NCBI GenBank assembly: GCA_036703275.1
Contig: DATNPK010000089.1
Location: forward strand, 62,001-126,000
Length of the DNA: 64,000 nt
Direction of reading: 5' to 3'
DNA from: Coleofasciculaceae cyanobacterium
GTDB taxonomy: Bacteria; Cyanobacteriota; Cyanobacteriia; Cyanobacteriales; Xenococcaceae
The number at the start of each line of letters is the position of its first letter. Within the stretch, counting starts at the first letter, position 1. The notes beneath the pieces are model-generated. The model saw only the letters and a program-made list of their open reading frames with translations. It did no database searches and was not told where the DNA came from. Of this stretch, positions 1-8,832 are shown piece by piece. The position numbers and the translations under genes were made by a program.

Positions 1-1754
1 TTGCTACCATAGTAAAACATTCCTTCTGTATTTAATACTTTTTCGTCGTATTCGGCAATTAATAAATCTAATCGAGGATTGCGTAAGAGATTACGGACAT
101 TGGTATTGTAATTAGAGTTGAGTTGCTTTTCAGAACGATTGACAATAATTCCTTCGCGACATACTGCACCAATTGTCCAATCAGGATGAAACGTCAGAAT
201 GCGATCGCTCAATCGCTGTAGCTGTCTTAGGGTAATACGGTTAAGGCTAATAATGGGAATTCGAGCATCTTTACCCGAATCAAAAAAGGTTTCCAAAATG
301 CGTGAGGTAACGTCTACTGGTTCACCAATGGCAGGATTGAGGTGCATATAAACTCCTGGTGCAGCGTTAATTTCAATAATGCCAAAGCTATTTTGTTTCC
401 AGGATTTAGCAATATCGGCAGTAATGATATCAATTCCCATGCAGGTAAGGCGGAAATGCTGAGCAATATCCTGTGCCAAAATAATATTATCAGGATGTAT
501 TTTATTAGTGGCATCGATACTAAAACCACCAGAAGAAAGATTAGCAACCTTACGTAAATAGACAATGCGATCGTTTTCAATTACGCTATCTAAATCCAGT
601 CCCTGTTCTAATAAATACAGGTACATCGCCTCATCAGTTTGGATTTTACCCATTGGCGAATTAGGAGTGTCATTGCGTTGGGGAGAACGATTTTCTCTTT
701 CAATCAGTTCTCTTAAAGAAGATCGACCATTGCCAGTTACTGAGGCTGGTTGACGTTCAATCGCTGCGACAAAACGACCGTTAACGCATAGTAAACGATA
801 ATCATGACCTGCAATGCTATTTTCCACAATAATTGCTGATTTTTCCCCTTCGGGAACAGCATCTACCGCCCTTTGATAAGCGGTTTTCAGTTCAGATTCT
901 GCTTGTATGTCGGCAGTTACCCCAATACCTTTATGTCCCGATACGGGTTTGACAGCCACGGGATAACCCAATTCTTCGGCCGCATCACAGGCTGCCTCGA
1001 AAGAGTAAACTATATCCCCTTGAGGTACGGGAAAACCTAACTCGGCTAAAAATCGTTTGCAATCATCTTTTTGCGTTGTAAAGTCAGAATCGAGATGACT
1101 ATCAGTATCAAAAGTGGTGGCTACTCCTCTGATTTGCTTTTTGCCATAACCATACTGCATCAATCTTTCATCCCAAAGATAAAAGCTAGGTATTTCTTTG
1201 GCATTTGCCGATCGCAATAGAGCATATACAGTCGGGCCACCATATACTGAATTACGAAAAACTTGTTGCAAGCTATCAATTTGTGAGGCAATTTCCAAAT
1301 CCTCGCCCCTGGCGAGCGCCTCAAACCAATCCCAGACTGTATAAATTACCTCTCTTGTAGTGCGCAGATGTAGTGCTTCTATGGCAATTTTGGCAGATTC
1401 AGATTCTTGAGGATACGGTTGCGCCACTGGACGCAACGGGAGATGTCCGTGCTGCTGTACACTCCAACCCTGGAGATGTAAATCCATGTCTAGCTTATTT
1501 ACCATCGAAGCTGTACTAGCAAATAACTCTGCATGAGAAGAATATTCTTTTTCGGTTAATCGGGGATAACGCGCTCCCAATACAGCTAAATAATCAGAGA
1601 TAGGCAAAGGGCGATCGCATCCTGTTAAGACCAATTCAAACACCAATGAGGCTCGATTTAAATAAGGATTTGGTCCTAGATATTCTTGAAAGTTGAATAA
1701 ATCAAAAACATCGGTGTTCCTAGCATTTACACGAACTGGTCGATCTATGTCCAT
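1..1754 (-). CDS. cphA2: Cyanophycin synthetase-like protein, CphA2 type (partial, 3' end outside window)
   Basis: The reverse strand is open from an ATG at 1754 to the window edge, giving 584 codons without a stop. About 210 N-terminal residues are followed by an ATP-grasp region resembling cyanophycin synthetase (YPVAVKPVSGHKGIGV, then HDYRLLCVNGRFVAAIER and IEINAAPGVYMHLNP). The next part matches the start of the Mur-ligase domain of CphA1, but where CphA1 carries the GTNGKTTT P-loop this protein reads SLNRITLRQL. It also lacks the usual CphA1 N-terminus. Loss of the second ATP site is what is described for CphA2 enzymes, which polymerise beta-aspartyl-arginine dipeptides. It is divergent from cphB. 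Membership of the cyanophycin synthetase family is solid; the CphA2 assignment is inference because the C-terminus is not visible. Confidence 0.8.
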   Translation of the reverse strand, partial: MDIDRPVRVNARNTDVFDLFNFQEYLGPNPYLNRASLVFELVLTGCDRPLPISDYLAVLGARYPRLTEKEYSSHAELFASTASMVNKLDMDLHLQGWSVQQHGHLPLRPVAQPYPQESESAKIAIEALHLRTTREVIYTVWDWFEALARGEDLEIASQIDSLQQVFRNSVYGGPTVYALLRSANAKEIPSFYLWDERLMQYGYGKKQIRGVATTFDTDSHLDSDFTTQKDDCKRFLAELGFPVPQGDIVYSFEAACDAAEELGYPVAVKPVSGHKGIGVTADIQAESELKTAYQRAVDAVPEGEKSAIIVENSIAGHDYRLLCVNGRFVAAIERQPASVTGNGRSSLRELIERENRSPQRNDTPNSPMGKIQTDEAMYLYLLEQGLDLDSVIENDRIVYLRKVANLSSGGFSIDATNKIHPDNIILAQDIAQHFRLTCMGIDIITADIAKSWKQNSFGIIEINAAPGVYMHLNPAIGEPVDVTSRILETFFDSGKDARIPIISLNRITLRQLQRLSDRILTFHPDWTIGAVCREGIIVNRSEKQLNSNYNTNVRNLLRNPRLDLLIAEYDEKVLNTEGMFYYGS

Positions 1755-2061
1755 TAACCTTGAATTTCTTTCACAGCAACATCACTTACAGTAGGGATAG
1801 CTTTGGTTTTTCACCTCTATCCAGGGATTTATTTTTTAGCTAACCAAACTAAACACTTCTGCTCTGCAAGCTGATATTTTATATATACTAATTGTTTTTC
1901 AATTTTATAGAAAGTAAAAGGGGATCGTGCCATATTAACCAATAATTATTAGTTATCTATCTTGCAAAATATTAAAATACACCTTTAGCAATATACAAAT
2001 CAATTTAAAAATATGTTTTATTAGAAATTATCAATATTATAATAGATAAGTTAATGTAGCT
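1755..2061. promoter_or_regulatory. Divergent intergenic region between cphA2-like gene and cphB
   Basis: This is about 300 bases of AT-rich sequence between two divergent starts, so both promoters should lie here. I looked for an NtcA-type GTA-N8-TAC palindrome and did not find a convincing one. No open reading frame or stable hairpin is evident. Confidence 0.4.
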
Positions 2062-2910
2062 ATGGTGGCACTTGAATCTAAAAAAAGCGATGACAAAAAT
2101 GTGGAAGCTGTTAGCAAATCTCAATCTGGACAGCTAATAATTATTGGTGGTGCGGAAGATAAAGAGGGTGAATGTAAAATATTAAGAGAATTTATCCGTC
2201 GTGCAGGAGGCAGAAACGCTCGAATTGTGGTGATGACTGTGGCGACATCTTTGCCTGAGGAAGTAGGTTCAGACTATCGATATTTATTTGAAAAGTTGGG
2301 TGCAGACACAGTTGAGATTGTCGATACCGAACGTCGAGAAGATGCTAGTAATGAAGGAAATCTAGAAGTTATTGATAACGCCACGGGAGTATTTTTCACA
2401 GGAGGCGATCAAGCTCGGATTACCGAAATTCTTAAAGATAGCGAGATTGACAATCTGCTTCATCAAAAGTTCGAGCAGGGTTTAGTTATCGCAGGTACAA
2501 GTGCAGGAGCAGCCATGATGCCCGATATTATGATTGTTGAAGGCGACGGCGAAACTAATCCTCGTCTGGATACGGTTACTTTAGAGCCAGGTATGGGTTT
2601 CTTACCCCAAGTAGCGATCGATCAGCATTTTTCCCAAAGAGGTAGACTGGGCAGGTTTGTTTCTGCTTTAATTCAACAACCTGCGGTATTAGGTTTTGGT
2701 ATTGACGAAAATACGGCGATCGCCGTAAATGGAGATGAAATCGAAGTTATTGGTGAAGGTGCAGTAACTATTGTTGATGTTGCCAATCTCAGTCACACTA
2801 ACCTCAATGAATCTCTACAGGATGAAGCTTTAGCAATATGTGGTGCAAAATTGCATATCTTACCTAATGGCTATCGCTTTAGTCTCAAACAAAGAGATTG
2901 TCTTTGTTAA
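2062..2910 (+). CDS. cphB: Cyanophycinase
   Basis: The 282-residue protein matches CphB, a serine-type peptidase of the S51 family that cuts cyanophycin into beta-Asp-Arg dipeptides in the cytoplasm. The nucleophile elbow GTSAGAAMM is visible at about residues 145-153, with Ser147 as nucleophile. The family's IIGGAEDKEGE motif lies at residues 28-38 and DQHFSQRGRLGR at 187-198. The length is normal for the family. It is divergent from the CphA2-like gene, which fits a polymer synthesis and turnover locus. The gene ends 19 bases from the convergent ClC gene. Confidence 0.95.
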   Translation: MVALESKKSDDKNVEAVSKSQSGQLIIIGGAEDKEGECKILREFIRRAGGRNARIVVMTVATSLPEEVGSDYRYLFEKLGADTVEIVDTERREDASNEGNLEVIDNATGVFFTGGDQARITEILKDSEIDNLLHQKFEQGLVIAGTSAGAAMMPDIMIVEGDGETNPRLDTVTLEPGMGFLPQVAIDQHFSQRGRLGRFVSALIQQPAVLGFGIDENTAIAVNGDEIEVIGEGAVTIVDVANLSHTNLNESLQDEALAICGAKLHILPNGYRFSLKQRDCLC

Positions 2911-2928
2911 TCTTAATCAGCAATAAAT

Positions 2929-4794
2929 TTATATTTTTAATGAATAAACTTGATATGAACTAAGAGCTGCTTGAGTTAAAATCAAATCTTCAGCTAAATA
3001 TATTTGTTCTTTACTGATTACTCCCAAAATCAGACGGGGGTTGTCGCGATCAACCACTGGTAGTAAATATAACCCCCTAGTTCCCATGCGCTCTAAAGCC
3101 GAACTGATTGGTTCTTCGGGATAAGTATAGAGAACTTCTAAGGTACAGATATCTTGTAGTTGTGGTCGATCTGTCTGTGGTGCTGAGTGTTGTTGGAGTT
3201 CTAGAACATGGCGTTTAATATCTGCCAGAGTAACAATACCGATCAATTGCTGCTGTTGGTCGATTACTAAAGCAGTGTGAGATTTATTGCTTAAGATTGT
3301 TTCCCCAGCCTCTAGCACTGATAAAGATTGAGGCAATGCCAAATAAGAACTTGACATCATTTCGGCTACAGACATTTGACCTAGCAATTCTCGTTCATCC
3401 TGTTTTTCTAAGTTCATGCCCATTTGCTGAAGGTTTAAGCCATCGGTTGCTTGTTGAGATTGAATCAAACCAATAATCCAAACGCTAACGCCCACAGCAG
3501 CCATTAAAGGTAAGATAATCGAATAATTTTGAGTTAGCTCAAACAGTAAAGCGATCGCGGTTAAAGGCGCGTTAACACTTGCAGCTAAAACAGCTGCCAT
3601 GCCCACGATGGCGTAAGCAGGAGGCGGGGCAATGGCTAATTCTGGAGGCACGATTAAAGCTAAGATATTGCCGTAAGTCGATCCCAAACAGGCCCCTAAA
3701 AATATAGCTGGAGCAAAAACTCCGCCTACAAAACCGCTACCTAAACTAATAGCGGTGACAATTAATTTAACTATGAGCAACCAAGACAATAAAGCCAGGG
3801 AAAATTGGCTTCCCCTTAAAATCTGCTCTACCGTGCCATAATCTACTCCCAAAACTTGGGGTAAGCTTAAGGCTACCGTACCAAGAACTATCCCACCAAG
3901 GGCAGGTTTGAGCCAGATCGGTAGTTTGCCTAACCACTGTAAACCAGCAATTTCTCCTCGAAAACTAGCTTGCGCCAATTTAATTGCTTGGGTGTAGGTA
4001 AAAGCGACAAGACTAGCTAATAATCCTAAGCCCAAGTAAAATAACCATTCCCAATAGCTAAAAACTTGATAAGTTGGTAATTCTAAAGCTGGATGTACGC
4101 CCAAAATCGACGAGGCGATCGCCGCACTAATAAAGGCAGACAGCAAAATTAAACTAGCTGCTGGAGTGGTAAACGCCGTATCCAGAACTACTTCTAGGGC
4201 AAAAAAAACTCCAGCAATGGGAGCATTAAAACCTGCTGCTAGTCCTGCTGCTGCCCCTGCACCCAACAGTAGCCGATAGCGGTCTTTGGAGACTTGAAAC
4301 AGTTGTGCCAGAATAATGCCAATATTCGCACCAATTTCCACACTGGGACTTTCTGGCCCTAAAGAAGCCCCCGTACCCAGAGAAATAGAGGCTGCCAGCA
4401 TTTTGAGGGCAGGTCGCCAAGGCGCGATTTTTTGCTCTCTAGTACTCTTGAGTAAAGTATAAAAATCTTGACCTAATACTTGAGGAAACAGCCATTTCAT
4501 CGTACCGACGATCGCGCCACCCAGAGTAGGTATCAACAATAATGTCCAACCACCCCAAATGGAGATTATTCCTAATAGTTTTTCAAAACTCCAAGTTTGA
4601 AATAGATCGATTAAATAGCGAAATAAAACGACAGTTAAACCTGAACCTCCGCCAACAATTAAAGCCACAATTAACACTAAGGCTTCTGGTGAAGGTTGAA
4701 GGCGATTGAGGCGATCGGTTAAATATTCTGAAAGGGAAGACGGATTCGATTTAGGAGCTAAAAATAGCTGGGATTGGATATGTGTATCGATCAT
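2929..4794 (-). CDS. ClC-family chloride channel/transporter with C-terminal CBS pair
   Basis: The 621-residue protein has a ClC membrane domain (about residues 35-450) and two CBS motifs (about 470-600). LGPESPSVEIG aligns with the E. coli LGREGPTVQIG segment, so the gating glutamate is kept (Glu148). GGVFAPAIFLGA matches the GIFAP selectivity motif. The internal proton-path glutamate (E. coli Glu203) aligns with Val202 in FNAPIAGVFFALEVV. ClC channels also carry valine there, so channel-like rather than 2Cl-/H+ exchange behaviour is possible. The CBS pair suggests nucleotide control. The gene is convergent with cphB. Confidence 0.92.
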   Translation of the reverse strand: MIDTHIQSQLFLAPKSNPSSLSEYLTDRLNRLQPSPEALVLIVALIVGGGSGLTVVLFRYLIDLFQTWSFEKLLGIISIWGGWTLLLIPTLGGAIVGTMKWLFPQVLGQDFYTLLKSTREQKIAPWRPALKMLAASISLGTGASLGPESPSVEIGANIGIILAQLFQVSKDRYRLLLGAGAAAGLAAGFNAPIAGVFFALEVVLDTAFTTPAASLILLSAFISAAIASSILGVHPALELPTYQVFSYWEWLFYLGLGLLASLVAFTYTQAIKLAQASFRGEIAGLQWLGKLPIWLKPALGGIVLGTVALSLPQVLGVDYGTVEQILRGSQFSLALLSWLLIVKLIVTAISLGSGFVGGVFAPAIFLGACLGSTYGNILALIVPPELAIAPPPAYAIVGMAAVLAASVNAPLTAIALLFELTQNYSIILPLMAAVGVSVWIIGLIQSQQATDGLNLQQMGMNLEKQDERELLGQMSVAEMMSSSYLALPQSLSVLEAGETILSNKSHTALVIDQQQQLIGIVTLADIKRHVLELQQHSAPQTDRPQLQDICTLEVLYTYPEEPISSALERMGTRGLYLLPVVDRDNPRLILGVISKEQIYLAEDLILTQAALSSYQVYSLKI

Positions 4795-5213
4795 TAATGG
4801 GTACGCTTGCGATCGCTAACCATAATTCCGAGATTAGCGTCCAATCTAAGATTAACTTCTTTCTAAATAAATATGTGTTTTAAGTCTAAAAACTGCAAAT
4901 AAACCAAAAATTGCCAGTAGTTGTCAGAAATTAGCCATAAATATCCGTAATTATCCCAAAAATATTATAACTCTCTCATTATTTTATTAAAGTCATCTGG
5001 TTATCTTGGTTAAAGATTTGTAAATAATAAATAAATCAAGAGCAACCTATCGATGGCAGTTTAATTCTATTGATAGTTATTCCTTTGATAACTCAGCAAA
5101 TAGCTAATAGCTATTTGCTACGAACCGAAACACTTTGAGCAAGGAAGCCCGTCGAGGAAACCTCGACAAGGGCAAGTCTTGCTGTTGTACCTTATACGTT
5201 AAATCACCAAGGC
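4795..5213. other. Intergenic region between ClC gene and bgtA
   Basis: About 420 bases without a gene, mostly AT-rich. It would hold the ClC promoter at its left end and the 3' region of bgtA at its right end. The one clear structure is a hairpin at 5147-5173. Confidence 0.4.
5147..5173. repeat. Hairpin / extragenic palindrome downstream of bgtA
   Basis: GTCGAGG and CCTCGAC form a perfect 7-bp stem with an AAA loop, extended by GCCC/GGGC arms with two unpaired bases. No T-run follows on either strand, so it is not a textbook Rho-independent terminator. It may be an interspersed palindromic repeat. Confidence 0.5.
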
Positions 5214-5966
5214 TTAATTATTCATCCGACTAAGAAAAGCTTTAAGGCGATCGCATTGAGGATTGGTCAATACTTCTTTGGCATCTCCCTGTTCTTCTAC
5301 GACTCCCTGATTGAGAAACATAACTCGGTTTGCCACCTCGCGGGCAAACTGCATTTCATGGGTAACTACTACCATCGTCATTCCTTCTTCAGCAAGCTGC
5401 TTCATTACCATTAAAACTTCTCCGACTAATTCAGGATCGAGAGCGCTTGTCGGTTCGTCAAACAGCAGCACTTCAGGCTTCATACAGAGGCTGCGCGCGA
5501 TCGCCACCCGCTGTTTTTGTCCCCCAGATAGCTGTTCGGGATAGGCGTCGGCTTTACTAATCAAACCCACCTTATCTAAATAATGTAGGGCGCGATCGCG
5601 ACATTCTGATTTTGATTCCTTTAATACCTCAGCAGGCGCTAACATCAAGTTTTGCAACACATTGAGGTGAGGGAATAGATTGAATTGCTGAAAAACCATA
5701 CCTACCTTAGTTCGTAGCTGCTTTAATTTGTGCGCGCTAATCGTTGGTTGGGAAAGATCGATATCCATTACCCTGAGCTTGCCACCATTAATAGTTTCTA
5801 AGCGGTTACAGCAGCGCAGCAAAGTACTTTTTCCACAGCCAGAAGTACCAATTATTGAAACAACATCTTTTTTATAAAACGAAGCAGTAATCCCTTTCAA
5901 TACCTCTAATGAACCGTAGCTTTTTCTTAAATTATCAAAGGAAATAACTGGGGCAGAAGTAGACAT
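5214..5966 (-). CDS. bgtA: Polar amino-acid ABC transporter ATP-binding protein (BgtA type)
   Basis: The 250-residue protein is an ABC ATPase of the HisP/GlnQ class. It shows Walker [10 protein letters not shown], signature [15 protein letters not shown], Walker [13 protein letters not shown] and the switch histidine in VVVTHEM. It lies divergently next to a gene encoding a fused binding protein and permease. In Synechocystis that partner is BgtB and the ATPase is BgtA, a system for basic amino acids and glutamine/glutamate. The symbol rests on that arrangement and on domain content, not on a database match. Confidence 0.88.
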   Translation of the reverse strand: MSTSAPVISFDNLRKSYGSLEVLKGITASFYKKDVVSIIGTSGCGKSTLLRCCNRLETINGGKLRVMDIDLSQPTISAHKLKQLRTKVGMVFQQFNLFPHLNVLQNLMLAPAEVLKESKSECRDRALHYLDKVGLISKADAYPEQLSGGQKQRVAIARSLCMKPEVLLFDEPTSALDPELVGEVLMVMKQLAEEGMTMVVVTHEMQFAREVANRVMFLNQGVVEEQGDAKEVLTNPQCDRLKAFLSRMNN

Positions 5967-6355
5967 ACTTATTAAATCTTATCAAATTACTCTCAAGTAA
6001 AATAACTCACTATTTTTGGTTCAACTGTACAATTGAACACATTAATTATATTAGGTTATGTTCATAATTCGTCTTATTTGCAAAATTTTGCAACCATTAA
6101 CTTATGCTAACCACATCTATATGGTATATAGCTTAAAGTAGAGTTTAGTTCAAAAGCTTATATCCTGTATCCAGCAAGGTATGGTGGTTGAATAAATTAA
6201 TTATTAAATGCAGCTAGTAAGATTAGTATTGTTATGAATTTATAAATTTACTTGATATTAATCGATAGTTTTGCTCCAAAAAAAGACTCTGCTAATTTTT
6301 TAAATTTAAACCTATCTAGATAAAGAAAATAGTAATCATAAACTATTAAATAACT
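5967..6355. promoter_or_regulatory. Divergent promoter region bgtA/bgtB
   Basis: About 390 bases of AT-rich DNA between divergent starts of a two-part transporter. Shared regulation is likely from the layout. I could not identify a specific operator. Confidence 0.4.
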
Positions 6356-7903
6356 ATGAATAAAAATAGCTTACGATTTTGGTTAGGAAAAATAGGATTC
6401 AGTTTAGTTGGATTATTATTAATAATTAGCCTCAACTTTTATTTAACTTCTTCTTTAAACGCTCAAGGGGTTTTAAAAGTAGGAACAGACCCAGCTTTTC
6501 CTCCTTTTGAAATGCGGGCTTCAAATGGTAAAGGGTTTACTGGATTTGATATCGATCTATTTAAAGCAATTGGTGAAGAAGCGGGTTTAGAAATTCAGTT
6601 TCAAAGTATGCCCTTTTATGGGCTAATTCCCGCTCTACAGGCTAAAAACATTGATGCGGCAATCAGTGGCATGACTATTACTGCCGAACGGGCCCAGACA
6701 GTAGATTTTGGTCGCCCATACTTTCAATCTGGTTTGGCGATCGCCGTTAGGAAAGAAGACAAAGGGGAAATTAAAAGTTTTGATGATTTAGAAAATAAAA
6801 AAATTGCCGTTGCGATTGGTACAACTGGAGCGCAGGAAGCTCAGAAAATAGCAGGCTCAGAAATTTTTACTTTTGATAATCCCCCACTTGCTCTACAAGA
6901 ATTAAGCAATGCAAATGTAGATGCTGTAGTCAATGATGCTCCCGTAACTCTTTATGCAATCAAAGTTGGCAATCTTAATAATGTTGAGGTGGTTGGAGAA
7001 CTATTGACTGAAGAATACTATGGAATTGCCCTGCCGAAAAACTCGCCCAATTTAGAGAAAGTTAACAATGCTCTAGATGAACTGCTCAAGAGCGATCGAT
7101 ATCGCGATATATATCAGAAATGGTTTGCAGGAGAGCCGGCAAAATTACCTTTAGTTGCTCCAGCCTTAGAAGGAGAAGCCTCTGCCTTTAGCCTGGCTAG
7201 AATGTTGCCCACCTTACTATGGGGAGCATTAGTAACTGTAATGTTAACGACGTTTTCGGTATTCTTTGGCACAATTGGCGGCACTTTACTGGCTTCAGCC
7301 TCAATTTCCGACTTCAAACCTTTGGGTTGGTTGAGTCGCATCTATGTAGACTTCTTTCGCGGTACGCCTTTGCTAGTTCAAATCTTTATGATCTACTTTG
7401 GTTTACCGTCTCTACTACAGCAAATAGGCTTAGATTTTAGCTTTAATCGGTTTGCTGCTGCGGTTACGGCTTTGAGTCTTAATTCTGCTGCCTATTTAGC
7501 CGAGATTATTCGCGGTGGTATTCAATCGATCGACCAAGGACAGTGGGAAGCTTCTCAATCAATGGGAATGGGTTGGTTGCAAACTATGCGCCACGTCATT
7601 TTCCCCCAGGCTTTTCGGCGAATGTTACCGCCTTTAGGTAATGAGTTTATCACCATGATTAAAGACACGAGCTTAGTCGCGATTATTGGTTTTGAAGAAC
7701 TATTCCGTCAGGGACAACTAATGGTGGCAACTACTTATCGTGCTTTTGAAATTTATGCAGCAGTAGCCTTAATTTATCTGTTTTTAACCTTTATTGCTTC
7801 TAGAGTCTTTAGTTGGCTAGAAAAACGGCTCAACCCCGTGCGAAGTGCTAATAAAAAAGCCTCAGCCCAAGTTGCTTCGAGTTCGGAACAATTAGCAGGC
7901 TAA
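6356..7903 (+). CDS. bgtB: Amino-acid ABC transporter, fused substrate-binding protein and permease (BgtB type)
   Basis: The 515-residue protein has an N-terminal membrane/signal segment (about residues 13-35), a family-3 solute-binding domain (about 40-265, beginning LKVGTDPAFPPFEM) and a HisM-type permease domain (about 280-495). The permease carries the EAA-loop region EASQSMGMGWLQTMRHVIFP and the segment RGTPLLVQIFMIYFG. Fusion of binding protein and permease in one chain is the BgtB architecture of cyanobacteria. It would place the binding domain in the periplasm, tethered to the inner membrane, with BgtA as the ATPase. Confidence 0.9.
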   Translation: MNKNSLRFWLGKIGFSLVGLLLIISLNFYLTSSLNAQGVLKVGTDPAFPPFEMRASNGKGFTGFDIDLFKAIGEEAGLEIQFQSMPFYGLIPALQAKNIDAAISGMTITAERAQTVDFGRPYFQSGLAIAVRKEDKGEIKSFDDLENKKIAVAIGTTGAQEAQKIAGSEIFTFDNPPLALQELSNANVDAVVNDAPVTLYAIKVGNLNNVEVVGELLTEEYYGIALPKNSPNLEKVNNALDELLKSDRYRDIYQKWFAGEPAKLPLVAPALEGEASAFSLARMLPTLLWGALVTVMLTTFSVFFGTIGGTLLASASISDFKPLGWLSRIYVDFFRGTPLLVQIFMIYFGLPSLLQQIGLDFSFNRFAAAVTALSLNSAAYLAEIIRGGIQSIDQGQWEASQSMGMGWLQTMRHVIFPQAFRRMLPPLGNEFITMIKDTSLVAIIGFEELFRQGQLMVATTYRAFEIYAAVALIYLFLTFIASRVFSWLEKRLNPVRSANKKASAQVASSSEQLAG

Positions 7904-7956
7904 TCAAGCTTAATAATGTTGGCAGACAAAAATCAATAATTTTAGGTGAGAGGATA

Positions 7957-8754
7957 ATGTTTAATCGTGTAGTTAAATTGCTCCCTATAGGTGCAATAGT
8001 TTCTGGTGTCGTTTTGAGCGATGGCGATCGCGCTCAAGCCACGCCCCAGAATATCTATCAAGATGATTTAGGGCAGGTTACTAACGTCAATCAGCTAAGA
8101 GATGTTGCTCCGACAGACTGGGCTTACGAAGCACTGAGAAGTTTAGTTGACCGCTACGGCTGTATTGCTGGTTTTCCTAATCAAACGTATCGCAGCAACC
8201 AACCCTTGACTCGTTATGAATTTGCCGCAGAATTGGCTACTTTGGGGGGTAGAGTCGATGAACTGGAGAGTCGGACGGCTGTATTAGAAGACAGTTCTTT
8301 TTCCACCACTACCAAGCTAAATACAGAGATCGTTAACTAGGTGCTGGGAACATTTGGCGATGCTAAACCAGACGGTAGCGATGTTGATGATGAAATAACT
8401 TTTAGCAGTCGCGTTCAACTCAATTTAGATAGCACCTTTACGGGAGAAGATCTGCTACGAGTGCGATTAGAAGCAGCAAACATTACTACTCCAGTGGAAT
8501 CTGGCAAAACTAATTCTTTAGCGCTTAACTTTGAGGGAGATAATGGCAACAATGTCGAAATCGACGATTTATACTACACTTTTGCTGTTACCGAAAGAAT
8601 TTCTGCTTTAGTTGGTGTTAATGGCGTTGATGTCGATGATTTTTTTGATGTTGTCCCGACGATGGGAGTAGCCTATGACACGCTGAGTCTATTTAATCAG
8701 AATTTTGCTCTTATATCAAAAGATAATGCTTTATTACTCTGCTTTTTAATTTGA
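7957..8754 (+). pseudogene. Truncated SLH-domain iron-uptake-type porin, interrupted by an amber stop
   Basis: The first 127 codons encode a short signal region, a linker with VTNVNQLRDVAPTDWAYEAL typical of cyanobacterial SLH/OprB porins, then GRVDELE and FSTTTKLN. An in-frame TAG at 8338-8340 interrupts it. The same frame continues for 137 codons with the porin pattern (ITFSSRVQLNLDSTFTGEDL, RLEAANI). Translation then ends at 8754, long before a full porin of roughly 500 or more residues; most of the beta-barrel is missing. An intact porin would sit in the outer membrane with its SLH domain bound to peptidoglycan. The stop plus the truncation argue for a dead gene rather than readthrough. 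Confidence 0.8.
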
Positions 8755-8799
8755 GTTGATATTTAACACTTTGATCGCCGTCAACTATTTTCGTCAACC

Positions 8800-8820
8800 C
8801 CTCTCGTGCGAAGAGAGAGG
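8800..8820. repeat. Small inverted repeat between porin remnant and acnB
   Basis: CCTCTC (8800-8805) and GAGAGG (8815-8820) form a short stem inside a CT/GA-rich stretch. It lies between convergent genes, so it could terminate transcription, but no T-run follows on either strand. Confidence 0.35.
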
Positions 8821-8832
8821 TTGGGTGAGAGG

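Noticed and set aside
8338-8343. Recoding of the TAG in the porin gene
   Set aside because: The downstream part is also truncated, so readthrough would still not give a full porin.
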